From NCBI RefSeq assembly GCF_017355985.1, contig NZ_JAFIQU010000008.1, positions 166,863 to 230,862 of the forward strand: a stretch of 64,000 bases of DNA, in the 5' to 3' direction. The translations under genes and the position numbers were made by a program. The notes beneath the pieces were generated by a model. The model did no database searches and was not told where the DNA came from. It saw only the letters and a list, made by a program, of their open reading frames with translations. Shown here in pieces: positions 20,923-29,325 of this stretch (position 1 is the stretch's first letter; every line of letters starts with the position of its first letter). This DNA comes from Arenibaculum pallidiluteum. GTDB taxonomy: Bacteria; Pseudomonadota; Alphaproteobacteria; Azospirillales; Azospirillaceae.

Positions 20923-21108
20923 TCAGCCGCGCAGCATCCAGACTAGCCCGACGCCCAGGCAGGCTGCAACGAGTCCGGCCGTCCGGACGACCCCGGCCGG
21001 AAGGGCAAGGGCCGCCTCCAGCGCCTGGCGCATGGTGCCGGGGAACAGGGCGTAGAGACTGCCCTCGATCACCAGCACGAGCGCGAGCGCGGTCAGAAGG
21101 TCGTCCAT
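20923..21108 (-). CDS. DUF2065 small membrane protein
   Basis: A 61-residue protein with two hydrophobic segments: LLTALALVLVIEGSLYALFP and VVRTAGLVAACLGVGLVWML. The pattern and the FPGTMRQALEAALALP linker fit DUF2065, a small inner-membrane family that typically accompanies hflKC. The ATG at 21108 gives the family start (MDDLLTAL); the upstream extension is rejected. It lies 56 bp after hflC on the same strand. Function is unknown. Confidence 0.85.
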   Translation of the reverse strand: MDDLLTALALVLVIEGSLYALFPGTMRQALEAALALPAGVVRTAGLVAACLGVGLVWMLRG

Positions 21109-21164
21109 GTGCAGCCGCCCCGCGCGGGGACCTTGGTCCCGGGCCATCGCCCGGGACCCCGGCC

Positions 21165-22136
21165 CTACTGCGCCGCCTGGGCCGCGCTGCCGGGCGCGGC
21201 GTTGGCGGGCGGTGCGCCGGTCGCGGCTGGCGGCACGCCGCCGGGGCGCGCCGCCTCGGCCGCGGTCGCGGCCCGGCCCTGCATGTCGCTGAAATACCGG
21301 AAGAAATCGCCCGTCGGCGAGAGCACCATCGTGGTGTCGTCGCGGTTCAGTGCGTTCCGGTACGCCTCGAGCGTGCGGTAGAAGGAGTAGAACTCCGGGT
21401 CGCGGCCGACGGCCTCGGAGATGATGCGCAGGGCCTGGTTGTCGCCCTCGCCGCGCAGGATCTGCGCGTCGCGCTGCGCCTCCGCCACGATGACCGTGCG
21501 TTCGCGCTCCGCACGCGAGCGGATCTGCTGGGCCTGCTCCTGGCCCTGGGCGCGCGCCTCGGCCGCCTCGCGCTCGCGCTCCGAACGCATCCGGGCGAAG
21601 ACCGCATTGCTGGTCTCGTCCGGCAGGTCGGCGCGGCGGATCCGGACATCGACGATCTCGATGCCGAAGCCCCGCGCCTCGGCGTTCACCTGATTGCGGA
21701 GGTCGGTCATCACCTGGGCGCGTTCGTCCGAGAGCACCGCCAGCAGGGTCACGTTGCCGAGCACGCGGCGCAGCGCCGAGTTCACGACGGTGTTCAGCCG
21801 CTGTCCCAGCACCTGCTCGGAACGCACGGCCTGGTAGAAGCGCAGCGGATCGGTGATCCGCCAGCGGGCGAAGGCGTCGACCTCGATACGGCGCTGGTCC
21901 GCCAGGATCACCTGCTCGGCAGGGGGATCCAGGTCGAGGACGCGGGAGTCGTACATCACCACGGTCTGCAGCAGCGGGATCTTGGCGTGCAGGCCGGGCG
22001 ACTGGATGGTCCGGACGTGCTGGCCGAACTGCAGGACCAGCGCCTGCTGCGCCTCGGTCACGGTGAAGAGCGAGGCCGAGGCGACCACGAGGGCGACGAC
22101 GAGCGCCAGGGCGGCGTAGGTGAGCTTTCTGGTCAT
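21165..22136 (-). CDS. hflC: FtsH protease modulator HflC
   Basis: The 323-residue product has one N-terminal membrane anchor (LTYAALALVVALVVASASLF) and an SPFH/band-7 domain (EAQQALVLQFG through the coiled-coil stretch EREREAAEARAQGQEQAQQI). With HflK it forms a large ring around the FtsH protease in the inner membrane and limits degradation of membrane proteins. The C-terminus is Ala/Pro-rich. The start is 10 bp after the hflK stop, so the two are certainly cotranscribed. Confidence 0.95.
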   Translation of the reverse strand: MTRKLTYAALALVVALVVASASLFTVTEAQQALVLQFGQHVRTIQSPGLHAKIPLLQTVVMYDSRVLDLDPPAEQVILADQRRIEVDAFARWRITDPLRFYQAVRSEQVLGQRLNTVVNSALRRVLGNVTLLAVLSDERAQVMTDLRNQVNAEARGFGIEIVDVRIRRADLPDETSNAVFARMRSEREREAAEARAQGQEQAQQIRSRAERERTVIVAEAQRDAQILRGEGDNQALRIISEAVGRDPEFYSFYRTLEAYRNALNRDDTTMVLSPTGDFFRYFSDMQGRAATAAEAARPGGVPPAATGAPPANAAPGSAAQAAQ

Positions 22137-22146
22137 CTCGCGATCC

Positions 22147-23322
22147 TCACCGGCGCTGCTGCTGCGGCTGCGGCTGCTGCAGGGACGGCTGCTGCCCCTG
22201 CTGGGGAGCCCCCGGCCCCTGGGAACGCTGCTGGCGCAGCGCGTCGAGCGGCAGATAAGGCACGACGCTCTGCCCGCCCTCGGTGCCCTGGCCGTCGATG
22301 ATCACCTTGTTGGTCCCGCGCAGGATCTGCTCCATGGTCTCGAGATAGATCCGCCGCGAGGTCACGTCCGGCGAGGCGCGGTAAGCCTCGTAGACCGAGG
22401 TGAAGCGCTGGGCGTCACCCTGTGCCAGGCTGACGACCTGCTCGCGATAGGCGGAGGCTTCCTGGATCAGGCGCTCCGCCTCGCCGCGGGCGCGCGGTAT
22501 CACGTCGTTGCGGTAGGCCTCGGCCTCGTTGCGCAGGCGCTCGCGGTCCTGAGCGGCGCGCTGGACGTCGTTGAAGGCGTCCACCACCGGAGCGGGCGGA
22601 TCGACCTTCTGGAGCTGGACCTGCGTGATCTCGATGCCCGACTGGTACTCGTCCAGCATGCTCTGCAGCGTCTGGCGCGTCTGGGTCTCGATCTGCTGGC
22701 GCGCCTCGTTCAGGGCCGGCTGGATGTCGGTCTGGCCGATCACCTCGCGCATCGCGCTTTCGGCGGCCTTCTTCACGGTGTTCTCGGGATCCCTGATCTT
22801 GAACAGGAACTCGCCGGGGTCCTTGATGACCCAGAGCACCGTGAAGTCGATGTCGATGATGTTCTGGTCGCCCGTGAGCATCAGGCTCTCGTCCGGGACG
22901 TCGCGCTCGCCGATGCCGCGCCGGTCGCTGGCCCCGGTGAGGAAGCCGACCTCGATCCGGTTGACGCGCGTGACCTTGGGCAGCAGCACGGTCTCGATGG
23001 GATAGGGAAGCCGGTAGCGCAGGCCCGGCTCCTCGGTGCGGACCCACTGCCCGAAGCGCAGCACCACGCCCTTCTCGTCGGAATCGACGCGGTAGATGCC
23101 GGTGGCCGCCCAGGCCACGACCAGCAGCAGGGCGATGATCACGAACCCGCGCCCGCTGCCGAAGCCGCCGGGCATCACGCGCTTCAGACGGTCCTGTCCG
23201 CGCCGGAGGAAATCTTCGATGTCGGGTGGCGTCGGGCCGCCGCTCGGGCGCCCCCAAGGGTTGTTCCCCCCTGGCGGCGGGCCCCAGGGCCCCCCACCGC
23301 CTCCCTGACTGTTCCACGGCAT
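22147..23322 (-). CDS. hflK: FtsH protease modulator HflK
   Basis: 391 residues with the typical Gly/Pro/Asn-rich N-terminal tail ([19 protein letters not shown]), a single membrane segment near residues 58-78 ([19 protein letters not shown]), the SPFH domain ([20 protein letters not shown]) and a C-terminal Gln-rich tail ([16 protein letters not shown]). It partners HflC around FtsH. It is the first gene of the hflK-hflC-DUF2065-degP run, divergent from the mrp gene. Confidence 0.95.
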   Translation of the reverse strand: MPWNSQGGGGGPWGPPPGGNNPWGRPSGGPTPPDIEDFLRRGQDRLKRVMPGGFGSGRGFVIIALLLVVAWAATGIYRVDSDEKGVVLRFGQWVRTEEPGLRYRLPYPIETVLLPKVTRVNRIEVGFLTGASDRRGIGERDVPDESLMLTGDQNIIDIDFTVLWVIKDPGEFLFKIRDPENTVKKAAESAMREVIGQTDIQPALNEARQQIETQTRQTLQSMLDEYQSGIEITQVQLQKVDPPAPVVDAFNDVQRAAQDRERLRNEAEAYRNDVIPRARGEAERLIQEASAYREQVVSLAQGDAQRFTSVYEAYRASPDVTSRRIYLETMEQILRGTNKVIIDGQGTEGGQSVVPYLPLDALRQQRSQGPGAPQQGQQPSLQQPQPQQQRR

Positions 23323-23465
23323 GGCCGGTCCATCCTCTCGTTCTTGTAGGGCCGGTGGGTGGATGCCAGTCTATGCAGGCAGCTCCGCCGGCCTTATATG
23401 CCGACCGCGCCCACGGGCCGGCAGGACAATACCGCCAATATCGGGAAAAGATCGGAGTTTTCAAC

Positions 23466-24635
23466 ATGGCAGAGATCACGGAATCGCAGATCCTGGCCGC
23501 CCTCAGGACCGTGATCGACCCGGACCGGAAGGCGGACGTTGTCTCCCTGGGCATGGTTTCGGGCATGGCGATCCGCGACGGAATGGTCCAGTTCGCGCTC
23601 GAGGTCGACCCCAAGCGCGGCCCCTCGCTGGAGCCCCTGCGGCGCAGCGCCGAGAAGGCCGTGGAAGCCATACCGGGCATCAGGTCCGTGACCGCCGTGC
23701 TGACCGCGCACCGAGAGGCCAGCGCCGCCGGCGGCCACGGCCACGCGCAGGGACATTCGCATGGCCATGCTCACGGTCCCGCAGGCGCGCAGGCACCCGG
23801 CCAGGGTGCGGGCGGCCAGCGGGCGCTGGTGCCCGGGGTGCGCCACATCGTCGCTGTCGCCTCGGGCAAGGGCGGGGTCGGCAAGTCGACGACGGCGGTC
23901 AATCTCGCGCTCGGCCTGCGCGCCAACGGCCAGCGCGTCGGCCTGCTGGACGCCGACATCTATGGCCCGTCCATGCCGCGCATGATGAACATCTCGGGCC
24001 GCCCGACTTCGCCCGACGGCAAGACGCTGCGCCCCATGGAGAACTACGGCGTGCGCGTCATGTCCATGGGCTTCCTGGTGGCCGAGGACACCCCGATGAT
24101 CTGGCGCGGCCCCATGGTGCAGAGCGCGCTGCAGCAGATGCTGCGGGACGTCGACTGGGGCGAGCTGGACGTGCTGGTGGTCGACATGCCGCCGGGCACG
24201 GGCGACGCGCAGCTCACCATGGCCCAGCAGGTGCCTCTGGCCGGCGCGGTGATCGTCTCGACACCGCAGGACATCGCGCTGCTGGACGCGCGCAAGGGGC
24301 TCAACATGTTCCGCAAGGTCGACGTGCCGGTGCTCGGCATCATCGAGAACATGAGCTATTTCTGCTGCCCCAACTGCGGCCACCGCTCGGACATCTTCAG
24401 CCATGGCGGGGCGCGCAAGGAGGCCGAGCGGCTGGGCACCGAATTCCTGGGCGAGATCCCGCTCGACATCGAGATCCGCGAGACCAGCGACGAGGGCCGT
24501 CCGATCGTCGTGAGCACGCCCGACAGCCCCCATGCGCAGGCTTATCTGGCGCTCGCCGCGCGAGTCTGGGAGAAGCTCTCGGGCCAGGGCGCCGGGGGTT
24601 CGGGACGCGCCGCTCCGCGGATCGTCGTGGGCTGA
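23466..24635 (+). CDS. apbC: Mrp/ApbC family iron-sulfur cluster carrier ATPase
   Basis: A 389-residue P-loop protein that carries and delivers Fe-S clusters. It has an N-terminal MIP18/DUF59 domain ([20 protein letters not shown]), a deviant Walker A ([18 protein letters not shown]), [12 protein letters not shown] and the CPNC cluster-binding motif in [14 protein letters not shown]. Between the two domains, around residues 89-103, lies a His-rich linker ([15 protein letters not shown]) that could bind metal. The ATG at 23466 is the family start; upstream in-frame starts give unrelated sequence. It is divergent from hflK. Confidence 0.93.
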   Translation: MAEITESQILAALRTVIDPDRKADVVSLGMVSGMAIRDGMVQFALEVDPKRGPSLEPLRRSAEKAVEAIPGIRSVTAVLTAHREASAAGGHGHAQGHSHGHAHGPAGAQAPGQGAGGQRALVPGVRHIVAVASGKGGVGKSTTAVNLALGLRANGQRVGLLDADIYGPSMPRMMNISGRPTSPDGKTLRPMENYGVRVMSMGFLVAEDTPMIWRGPMVQSALQQMLRDVDWGELDVLVVDMPPGTGDAQLTMAQQVPLAGAVIVSTPQDIALLDARKGLNMFRKVDVPVLGIIENMSYFCCPNCGHRSDIFSHGGARKEAERLGTEFLGEIPLDIEIRETSDEGRPIVVSTPDSPHAQAYLALAARVWEKLSGQGAGGSGRAAPRIVVG

Positions 24636-24683
24636 GGGCCGGCCGGGGGCGCCACCCCGGCTCCCTGTCAGCCTATCAGCCGG

Positions 24684-25481
24684 TCAGCCGGCGAGCAGTT
24701 CGTCGTCAGCGATCTGCTCGCCGCCGCGGCTGCGGGCGAACAGCGCGAGCAGGTCGGGGACGTCCATCCCGGCCCGCTCCGCGCCAGCCACGTCGAGGGC
24801 CACGCGCCCCTCGTGCAGCATCACGGTGCGGGTTCCGAGATCCAGCGCCTGGCGCATGCTGTGCGTCACCATCAGCGCGGTCATCCCATGCTCGGCCACG
24901 ATGCGGCGCGTGAGATCCAGGACGAAGCCGGCCGTGCCGGGGTCGAGCGCCGCCGTATGCTCGTCCAGCAGCAGAATCCTGGAAGGCGCGAGCGTCGCCA
25001 TCAGCAGGCTGACGGCCTGCCGCTGCCCGCCCGAGAGGAGCCCCATCCGGTCCCCCAGCCGGTTCTCGAGCCCGAGGCCGAGCTCGGCCAGCCGGGCTCG
25101 GAACTCCTCGCGCCGGCGCCGGTCCAGGGCTCGGCCGAAGCCGCGGCGGCCTCCGCGCGCCGCCGCCAGGGCCATGTTCTCCTCGATGGTCAGCGTCGCG
25201 CAGCTTCCCGCCAGCGGATCCTGGAAGACGCGCGCGACCAAGCCGGCGCGGCGCGGCGTCGGCCACGCGGTCACGTCGACCTCGTCGATGGCGACGCTGC
25301 CGCCGGCCACGGGCACGTCGCCCGCGAGCACGCCAAGCAGCGTCGACTTTCCGGCCCCGTTGGAGCCGATCACCGTCACGAACTCCCCCGCGGGGATCTG
25401 CAGGTCGACACCGCGCAGCGCCCGCTTTTCCAGCGGGGTGCCCGGGCCGAAGACGACCTCGACCGAGCGGACCGTGATCAT
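24684..25481 (-). CDS. ABC transporter ATP-binding protein (COG1101-type importer)
   Basis: A 265-residue ATPase with Walker A (GSNGAGKSTLLG), signature (LLSGGQRQAVSLLMA), Walker B (ILLLDEHTAALDP) and the H-loop (ALMVTHSMRQAL). Its start overlaps the permease stop by four bases (ATGA), so translation is coupled. With the permease and binding protein it forms a three-gene importer resembling the COG2984/COG4120/COG1101 group. Substrates of related systems include tryptophan or other aromatic compounds in Gram-positive relatives; here the substrate is unknown. Confidence 0.9.
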   Translation of the reverse strand: MITVRSVEVVFGPGTPLEKRALRGVDLQIPAGEFVTVIGSNGAGKSTLLGVLAGDVPVAGGSVAIDEVDVTAWPTPRRAGLVARVFQDPLAGSCATLTIEENMALAAARGGRRGFGRALDRRRREEFRARLAELGLGLENRLGDRMGLLSGGQRQAVSLLMATLAPSRILLLDEHTAALDPGTAGFVLDLTRRIVAEHGMTALMVTHSMRQALDLGTRTVMLHEGRVALDVAGAERAGMDVPDLLALFARSRGGEQIADDELLAG

Positions 25482-26371
25482 GCGGCGGCCCTCCCCGCGC
25501 TCCTGCGCCGGCGAATGCGCGGCAGCACCAGCGCCGCGGCGACCAGCACCGCGGTGACCAGGTTGAGATCCGAGGCCTGCAGCCCGACGGCATCGGCCGA
25601 GAGGGCGAGCTGGACGGCAATCCGGTAGAGGATCGATCCGACGACGCAGCCGATCAGCGCCCCCAGGATCGAGCGCGTGCGCACCACCGTCTCGCCCACG
25701 ATCACGGCGGCCAGGCCGACGACGATGGTTCCGACGCCGGCCGTCACGTCCGCGAAGCCGTTGGCCTGGGCGAAAAGCGCGCCGCCGAGCGCCACCAGAC
25801 CGTTGCTGATGGCAATGCCGGCCCCGACCATCAGGCCAGTCGGGACGCCCTGGGCCCGGGCCATGCGCGGATTGGCACCGGTGGCCCGCATCGCGAGCCC
25901 GACGCCGCTTTCCAGGAAGGCCGCCACCAGCAGGGCCGCAGCGACCACGAAGATCCCGACCGCGAGCGGACGCGCCACCGCGTCCGTGACGCCAATCCCG
26001 TAGAACGGGGTCAGCACCGTGTCCTGCGTCAGGATCGCGACGTTCGGCCTCCCCATGACCCGCAGCGTCACGGAATAGAGCGCGATCATGGTGAGGATGC
26101 TGGCGAGCAGGTGGAGGATCCCGAAGCGCACGGCGAGCACCGCCGTCAGCACGCCGGAGGCCGCACCGGCGATCACCGCGAGGGCCGTGGCGAGCCAGGG
26201 ATCGTGCCCGGAGACGATCAGCGTCGCGGCGACGGCAGCCCCCAGGGGGAAGCTCCCGTCGACGGTGAGGTCTGGGAAGTCCAGGACCCGGAAAGACAGG
26301 TAGATGCCCAGCGCGACCAGCGCATAGACCAGCCCCAGCTCGACGGCCCCCAGCAGCGCGATCTGGCTCAT
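25478..26371 (-). CDS. ABC transporter permease (COG4120-type)
   Basis: A 297-residue, highly hydrophobic protein with about eight membrane segments in the inner membrane, opening with IALLGAVELGLVYALVALGI. LDFPDLTVDGSFPLGAAVAA near residue 32 is typical of this permease family, which is related to branched-chain amino-acid permeases. The ATG at 26371 lies 8 bp after the binding-protein stop; longer frames upstream overlap that gene and are rejected. The C-terminus is Arg-rich (RRRRSAGRAAA). Confidence 0.9.
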   Translation of the reverse strand: MSQIALLGAVELGLVYALVALGIYLSFRVLDFPDLTVDGSFPLGAAVAATLIVSGHDPWLATALAVIAGAASGVLTAVLAVRFGILHLLASILTMIALYSVTLRVMGRPNVAILTQDTVLTPFYGIGVTDAVARPLAVGIFVVAAALLVAAFLESGVGLAMRATGANPRMARAQGVPTGLMVGAGIAISNGLVALGGALFAQANGFADVTAGVGTIVVGLAAVIVGETVVRTRSILGALIGCVVGSILYRIAVQLALSADAVGLQASDLNLVTAVLVAAALVLPRIRRRRSAGRAAA

Positions 26372-26378
26372 CGCCGTC

Positions 26379-27341
26379 CTACTGCCCGACGACCCTGCTG
26401 GCGCGGGCCAGCACGGCCTGCGGCAGGGTGACGCCCTGGGTCGCGGCGGCCTTCGGGTTGACCACCAGGTCGCGCTTCGCCGCGAGCGCAACCGGGATGG
26501 CGCCGGGCTTCTCGCCCTTGATTACCCGCACGACGATCTCGCCGGTCTGGCGACCGATATCCCCGTAGTCGAAGCCGATGCTGGCGATGGTGCCCCGGTT
26601 CACGCTTTCGACGTCGCCGGAAAAGATCGGCATGCGGTTTTGGTTGGCCACAAGGATCAGCGATTCCAGCGCCGAGATCACCGTGTTGTCGAGCATGGTG
26701 TAGATTGCGTCCGCCTTGCCGAGCAGGCTGCGCCCGGCGGCGGGGACTTCGGCCGTCCTGTTCGCGGTGGCTTCGACCACCGTCAGCCCCAGCGGGGCCG
26801 CGAGTTCCTTCAGGTGTTTCAGGAGACTCACGGAGTTGGCGTCGCCGGGGTTGTAGGGCACGCCGATCCGCTTGGCGCCGGGCAGGATCTCGGCGATCAG
26901 CTTCAGGTGGTCGGCCACGGGCGGGAAGTCGGACACGCCGGTGACGTTGCCGCCAGGCTTGGCCATGTCGCGGACGAGCTGGGCCCCGACCGGGTCGGTG
27001 ACGGCCGAGAAGACGACCGGCACGTCGCGGGTCGCGGCGACGACGGCCTGGGCCGAGGGGGTGGCGATGGGCACGATCACGGCCGGGTTCATCCCGACGA
27101 ACTGGCGCGCGATCTGGGAAGCCGTCGCCGGGTTGCCCTGGGCCGACTGGTATTCCACGCGGAGATCCCGTCCCTCGGTGTAGCCGGCCTCGCGCAGCTT
27201 GGCGCGCACGCCCTCGCGCACCGCATCCAGCGAGGGATGGTCGATGATCGCGGTGATCGCGACGATCGGCTGCTGGGCGGCAGCCGGAAATGCCGCCACG
27301 GCGAGGGCGAGCGCCGGCAGGACGGCGCGGAGGACGCGCAT
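26379..27341 (-). CDS. ABC transporter substrate-binding protein (COG2984-type)
   Basis: A 320-residue exported binding protein with a signal peptide (VLPALALAVAAFPAAAQQ) and the family features ITAIIDHPSLDAVREGVR, FSAVTDPVGAQLV and DAIYTMLDNTVISALESL. It captures the ligand in the periplasm and delivers it to the permease encoded next. It is the first gene of the operon. I looked for a tryptophan T-box or other riboswitch upstream and did not see one. The region before it is shared divergently with the tmRNA promoter. Confidence 0.92.
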   Translation of the reverse strand: MRVLRAVLPALALAVAAFPAAAQQPIVAITAIIDHPSLDAVREGVRAKLREAGYTEGRDLRVEYQSAQGNPATASQIARQFVGMNPAVIVPIATPSAQAVVAATRDVPVVFSAVTDPVGAQLVRDMAKPGGNVTGVSDFPPVADHLKLIAEILPGAKRIGVPYNPGDANSVSLLKHLKELAAPLGLTVVEATANRTAEVPAAGRSLLGKADAIYTMLDNTVISALESLILVANQNRMPIFSGDVESVNRGTIASIGFDYGDIGRQTGEIVVRVIKGEKPGAIPVALAAKRDLVVNPKAAATQGVTLPQAVLARASRVVGQ

Positions 27342-27445
27342 GGAAGGCTCCCTGTGTGCTGTTTCCCTACGCGGTAGACCGCGGCGGGGCCCCCGTCAAT
27401 CGCCGAGCGGACGCCGAGCCGCGCGAGGGGACCGAAGTTCCCCCC

Positions 27446-27474
27446 TTTTGCCGGCCCGCCGAAGCCCCTATATT
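27446..27474 (+). promoter_or_regulatory. Candidate promoter of the tmRNA gene
   Basis: TTTTGC at 27446-27451 and TATATT at 27469-27474 are spaced by 17 bases. Transcription would begin near 27481, which is where the acceptor piece would begin if it is about 82 nucleotides long as in Caulobacter. Confidence 0.55.
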
Positions 27475-27480
27475 GGGTTC

Positions 27481-27763
27481 GTCGGGTTCGCCCGACTATG
27501 GCGATAAACGCTGTGTGGAATAAGCGTTGCGGACCCGGGGGCGGTACCCGGCGCCTCCACCAATCCACCGTGTTCTCCGGAGCACGGACCTTGGGGGGCG
27601 AAATAGGATCGACGCGCGTGGTAAAGGCATAGTTTTCGCTCGGCATGGTTCCGCCGTTATCGGGCCATCTCAGAAGTGCCAACGACAACGTTGCACTCCG
27701 CGCTGCCGCCTAACGGCTAAGTAGCGCGCGGCTCGGGGGGCGCCGGGCAACAGAAGTCCCCCC
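27481..27763 (+). ncRNA. ssrA: tmRNA, circularly permuted two-piece form
   Basis: Rescues stalled ribosomes by acting as tRNA-Ala and then as a short mRNA for a degradation tag. The order is permuted as in other alphaproteobacteria. The acceptor piece comes first (about 27481-27562), with T-stem CCGGG/CCCGG and an encoded CCA at 27560-27562. A 31-nt spacer follows that would be removed, then the coding piece from 27594. GGGGGCG at 27594-27600 pairs with CGCCTCC before ACCA, including the G3-U70 pair needed by alanyl-tRNA synthetase. The tag frame is at 27678-27713. The 3' end is approximate; a G6/C6 stem at 27735-27763 probably closes it. The SspB adaptor gene follows directly. Confidence 0.93.
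27678..27713 (+). other. tmRNA proteolysis-tag reading frame
   Basis: From the resume codon GCC at 27678 the frame reads ANDNVALRAAA and ends with TAA at 27711-27713. With the alanine carried by the tRNA part the tag would be AANDNVALRAAA. The AANDN start is the usual alpha-type SspB-binding part; the last three residues are AAA rather than the common LAA or VAA recognised by ClpX. Confidence 0.85.
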
Positions 27764-27792
27764 ACTCGCTTCTCTGGCGACGCTGGGATCCG

Positions 27793-28284
27793 ATGGGCAC
27801 CGAGTACCTGCGCTACGACGTGATGGTGGAAAGCGCCCTGCGCGGCGTCGTCCGCGAGGCCCTGCGCCAAGCGGCGGATCACGGGCTTCCCGGCAATCAC
27901 CATTTCTACATCACCTTCCGCACCCGGCACTCCGGGGTCGACATCCCGCCCTACCTGCGCGAGCAGTACCCGTCCGAGATGACGATCGTGCTGCAGTACC
28001 AGTTCTACGCGCTTGAGGTGACGGAGCAGGCCTTCGGCGTCACGCTGAGCTTCAACAATGTGCACGAGCGGCTGGTCGTGCCGTTCTCGGCGATCACCAC
28101 CTTCGCCGACCCCTCTGTCAACTTCGCCCTGCAGTTCCAGCCGCTGAACGCGGCGGACGCGGCGGATGCCGTCGACCAGATCGAGGCCGAGGTGACCGAG
28201 CGCGTGGCCGAGGCCGCCCGCCCGGAGGAGCCGCCCAAGAAGGGCGAGGTCGTGGCGCTCGACGCCTTCAGGAAGAAGCACTGA
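27793..28284 (+). CDS. sspB: ClpXP adaptor SspB, alphaproteobacterial type
   Basis: Binds the N-terminal half of the tmRNA tag and hands tagged proteins to ClpXP. The 163-residue product has the SspB fold sequence of the alpha branch: LRYDVMVESALRGVVREALR, HHFYITFRTRHSGVDIP, LREQYPSEMTIVLQYQFY and FNNVHERLVVPFSAITTFAD. A flexible acidic linker and the C-terminal ClpX-binding-like tail GEVVALDAFRKKH follow. The gene starts about 30 bp after the tmRNA coding piece, so tag and adaptor are neighbours. It nearly overlaps the TfoX-N gene. Confidence 0.93.
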   Translation: MGTEYLRYDVMVESALRGVVREALRQAADHGLPGNHHFYITFRTRHSGVDIPPYLREQYPSEMTIVLQYQFYALEVTEQAFGVTLSFNNVHERLVVPFSAITTFADPSVNFALQFQPLNAADAADAVDQIEAEVTERVAEAARPEEPPKKGEVVALDAFRKKH

Positions 28285-28664
28285 GCGACTTCCTCCGCTT
28301 CGCCCTAGAGATGCTGGCGCCCCTCGGTGACGTCACGGCGCGCAGGATGTTCGGGGGCTGGGGCCTCCGCTGCGGCGGGCTGTTCTTCGCGATCGTCTCG
28401 GACGACGTCCTGTACCTGAAGGCTGACGACGTCACCCGCGCCCGTTTCGAGGCCGAGGGGCTGGAGCCCTTCCGCCCCATGGCCGACAGGCCCGCCCTGC
28501 CCTACTACCCGCCGCCCGACGACGCGCTCGAGGATCCCGAGGCGCTGCTGCCCTGGGCCCGGCTGGCGGTCGAGGCCGCCCGCAGGACCCGGGACGCCGC
28601 GGCGCCCCGGAAGCCACGGAGCCCGCGCGGCGCTCAGGCCTCCCGCATGTCGCGGCGGAACTGA
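28281..28664 (+). CDS. TfoX N-terminal domain protein, probable CTG start
   Basis: A TfoX-N domain protein: APLGDVTARRMFGGWGLRCG, then LFFAIVSDDVLYLKADD and PALPYYPPPDDALEDPEALL. The first ATG (28311) would remove the first helix normally present. In-frame upstream codons read LSDFLRFALE, which matches the family N-terminus, and begin with CTG at 28281. An AGGA site at 28270-28273 lies seven bases before it, and the codon overlaps the sspB stop. No ATG, GTG or TTG is available. I therefore annotate 28281 (127 residues). The family has no established general function. Its 3' end overlaps the convergent COQ9 gene by 31 bp. Confidence 0.75.
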   Translation: MSDFLRFALEMLAPLGDVTARRMFGGWGLRCGGLFFAIVSDDVLYLKADDVTRARFEAEGLEPFRPMADRPALPYYPPPDDALEDPEALLPWARLAVEAARRTRDAAAPRKPRSPRGAQASRMSRRN

Positions 28665-29320
28665 CGCAGGAACCGCGCGGGCGAGGGCAGCACCCTGGCG
28701 ATGCGTCCGAGATTGCCGAGCCCGCCGATCCGGCTGGTGGCGCGTCCGACGCGCATCACGTCGTCCAGGCGACGGTCAAGAAAGCCCCAGCTGTCGCCGA
28801 GATCCTCCGACGCGTCATCGAGCCAATAGAGCGTCGTCGCCGAGACGACGCCTGCGAGCAGGCCGCGCTTCGTGTACCAGTTGTGGTCCGTCGCGACGTC
28901 CCCGGCCGCAATCCAGATGCGGTCCACCGTGCGCATGAGCTGCCGCACTCCCTGCGACGCGTTCTGCGGCAGCGCGAACCAGGCGATGGAGCGCCGCACC
29001 GCCTCGCGGTGCGGGGCGAGGATCTCCAGGCGCAGCCGCACGGCGGTCCGGATCCGGTCTCGCACGCGCATGGAATCCAGGTCCAGGGTGGCGAGCCCGG
29101 CCAGCATCTGCCTGTCCGCCCAGTCGGCGAAATGGTCGACCAGCTCGGGCACGCCCTCGGGGAACAGGCGCCGGGCGGTCGCCCAGTCCTGCCCGGCGGA
29201 GGCTGCGCCCGCGCGCAGGGCCTCGGCGCTCCAGCCGTCGAAGGCGATGTTCGGCAGCGTCGCCAGCAACAGTTCGTCGCGCAACGCCGTCTCGGTCTCG
29301 TCGTAAGCGGCTCCCGTCAT
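28634..29320 (-). CDS. COQ9 family ubiquinone-biosynthesis protein
   Basis: A 228-residue COQ9 homologue, a lipid-binding auxiliary factor for ubiquinone synthesis that partners the Coq7 hydroxylase in mitochondria and resembles TetR proteins. Visible features are RDELLLATLPNIAFDGWSAE, RLFPEGVPELVDHFADWAD, and YTKRGLLAGVVSATTLYWLD, the conserved C-terminal core. The ATG at 29320 is five bases after the deformylase stop, so it is translationally linked to def. A longer frame reading upstream to 30001 overlaps def and is rejected. Confidence 0.92.
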   Translation of the reverse strand: MTGAAYDETETALRDELLLATLPNIAFDGWSAEALRAGAASAGQDWATARRLFPEGVPELVDHFADWADRQMLAGLATLDLDSMRVRDRIRTAVRLRLEILAPHREAVRRSIAWFALPQNASQGVRQLMRTVDRIWIAAGDVATDHNWYTKRGLLAGVVSATTLYWLDDASEDLGDSWGFLDRRLDDVMRVGRATSRIGGLGNLGRIARVLPSPARFLRQFRRDMREA

Positions 29321-29325
29321 GTCGC

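Noticed and set aside
27342..27445. Possible riboswitch or T-box before the ABC importer
   Set aside because: No conserved T-box or other riboswitch core could be seen; the stretch is short and not obviously structured.
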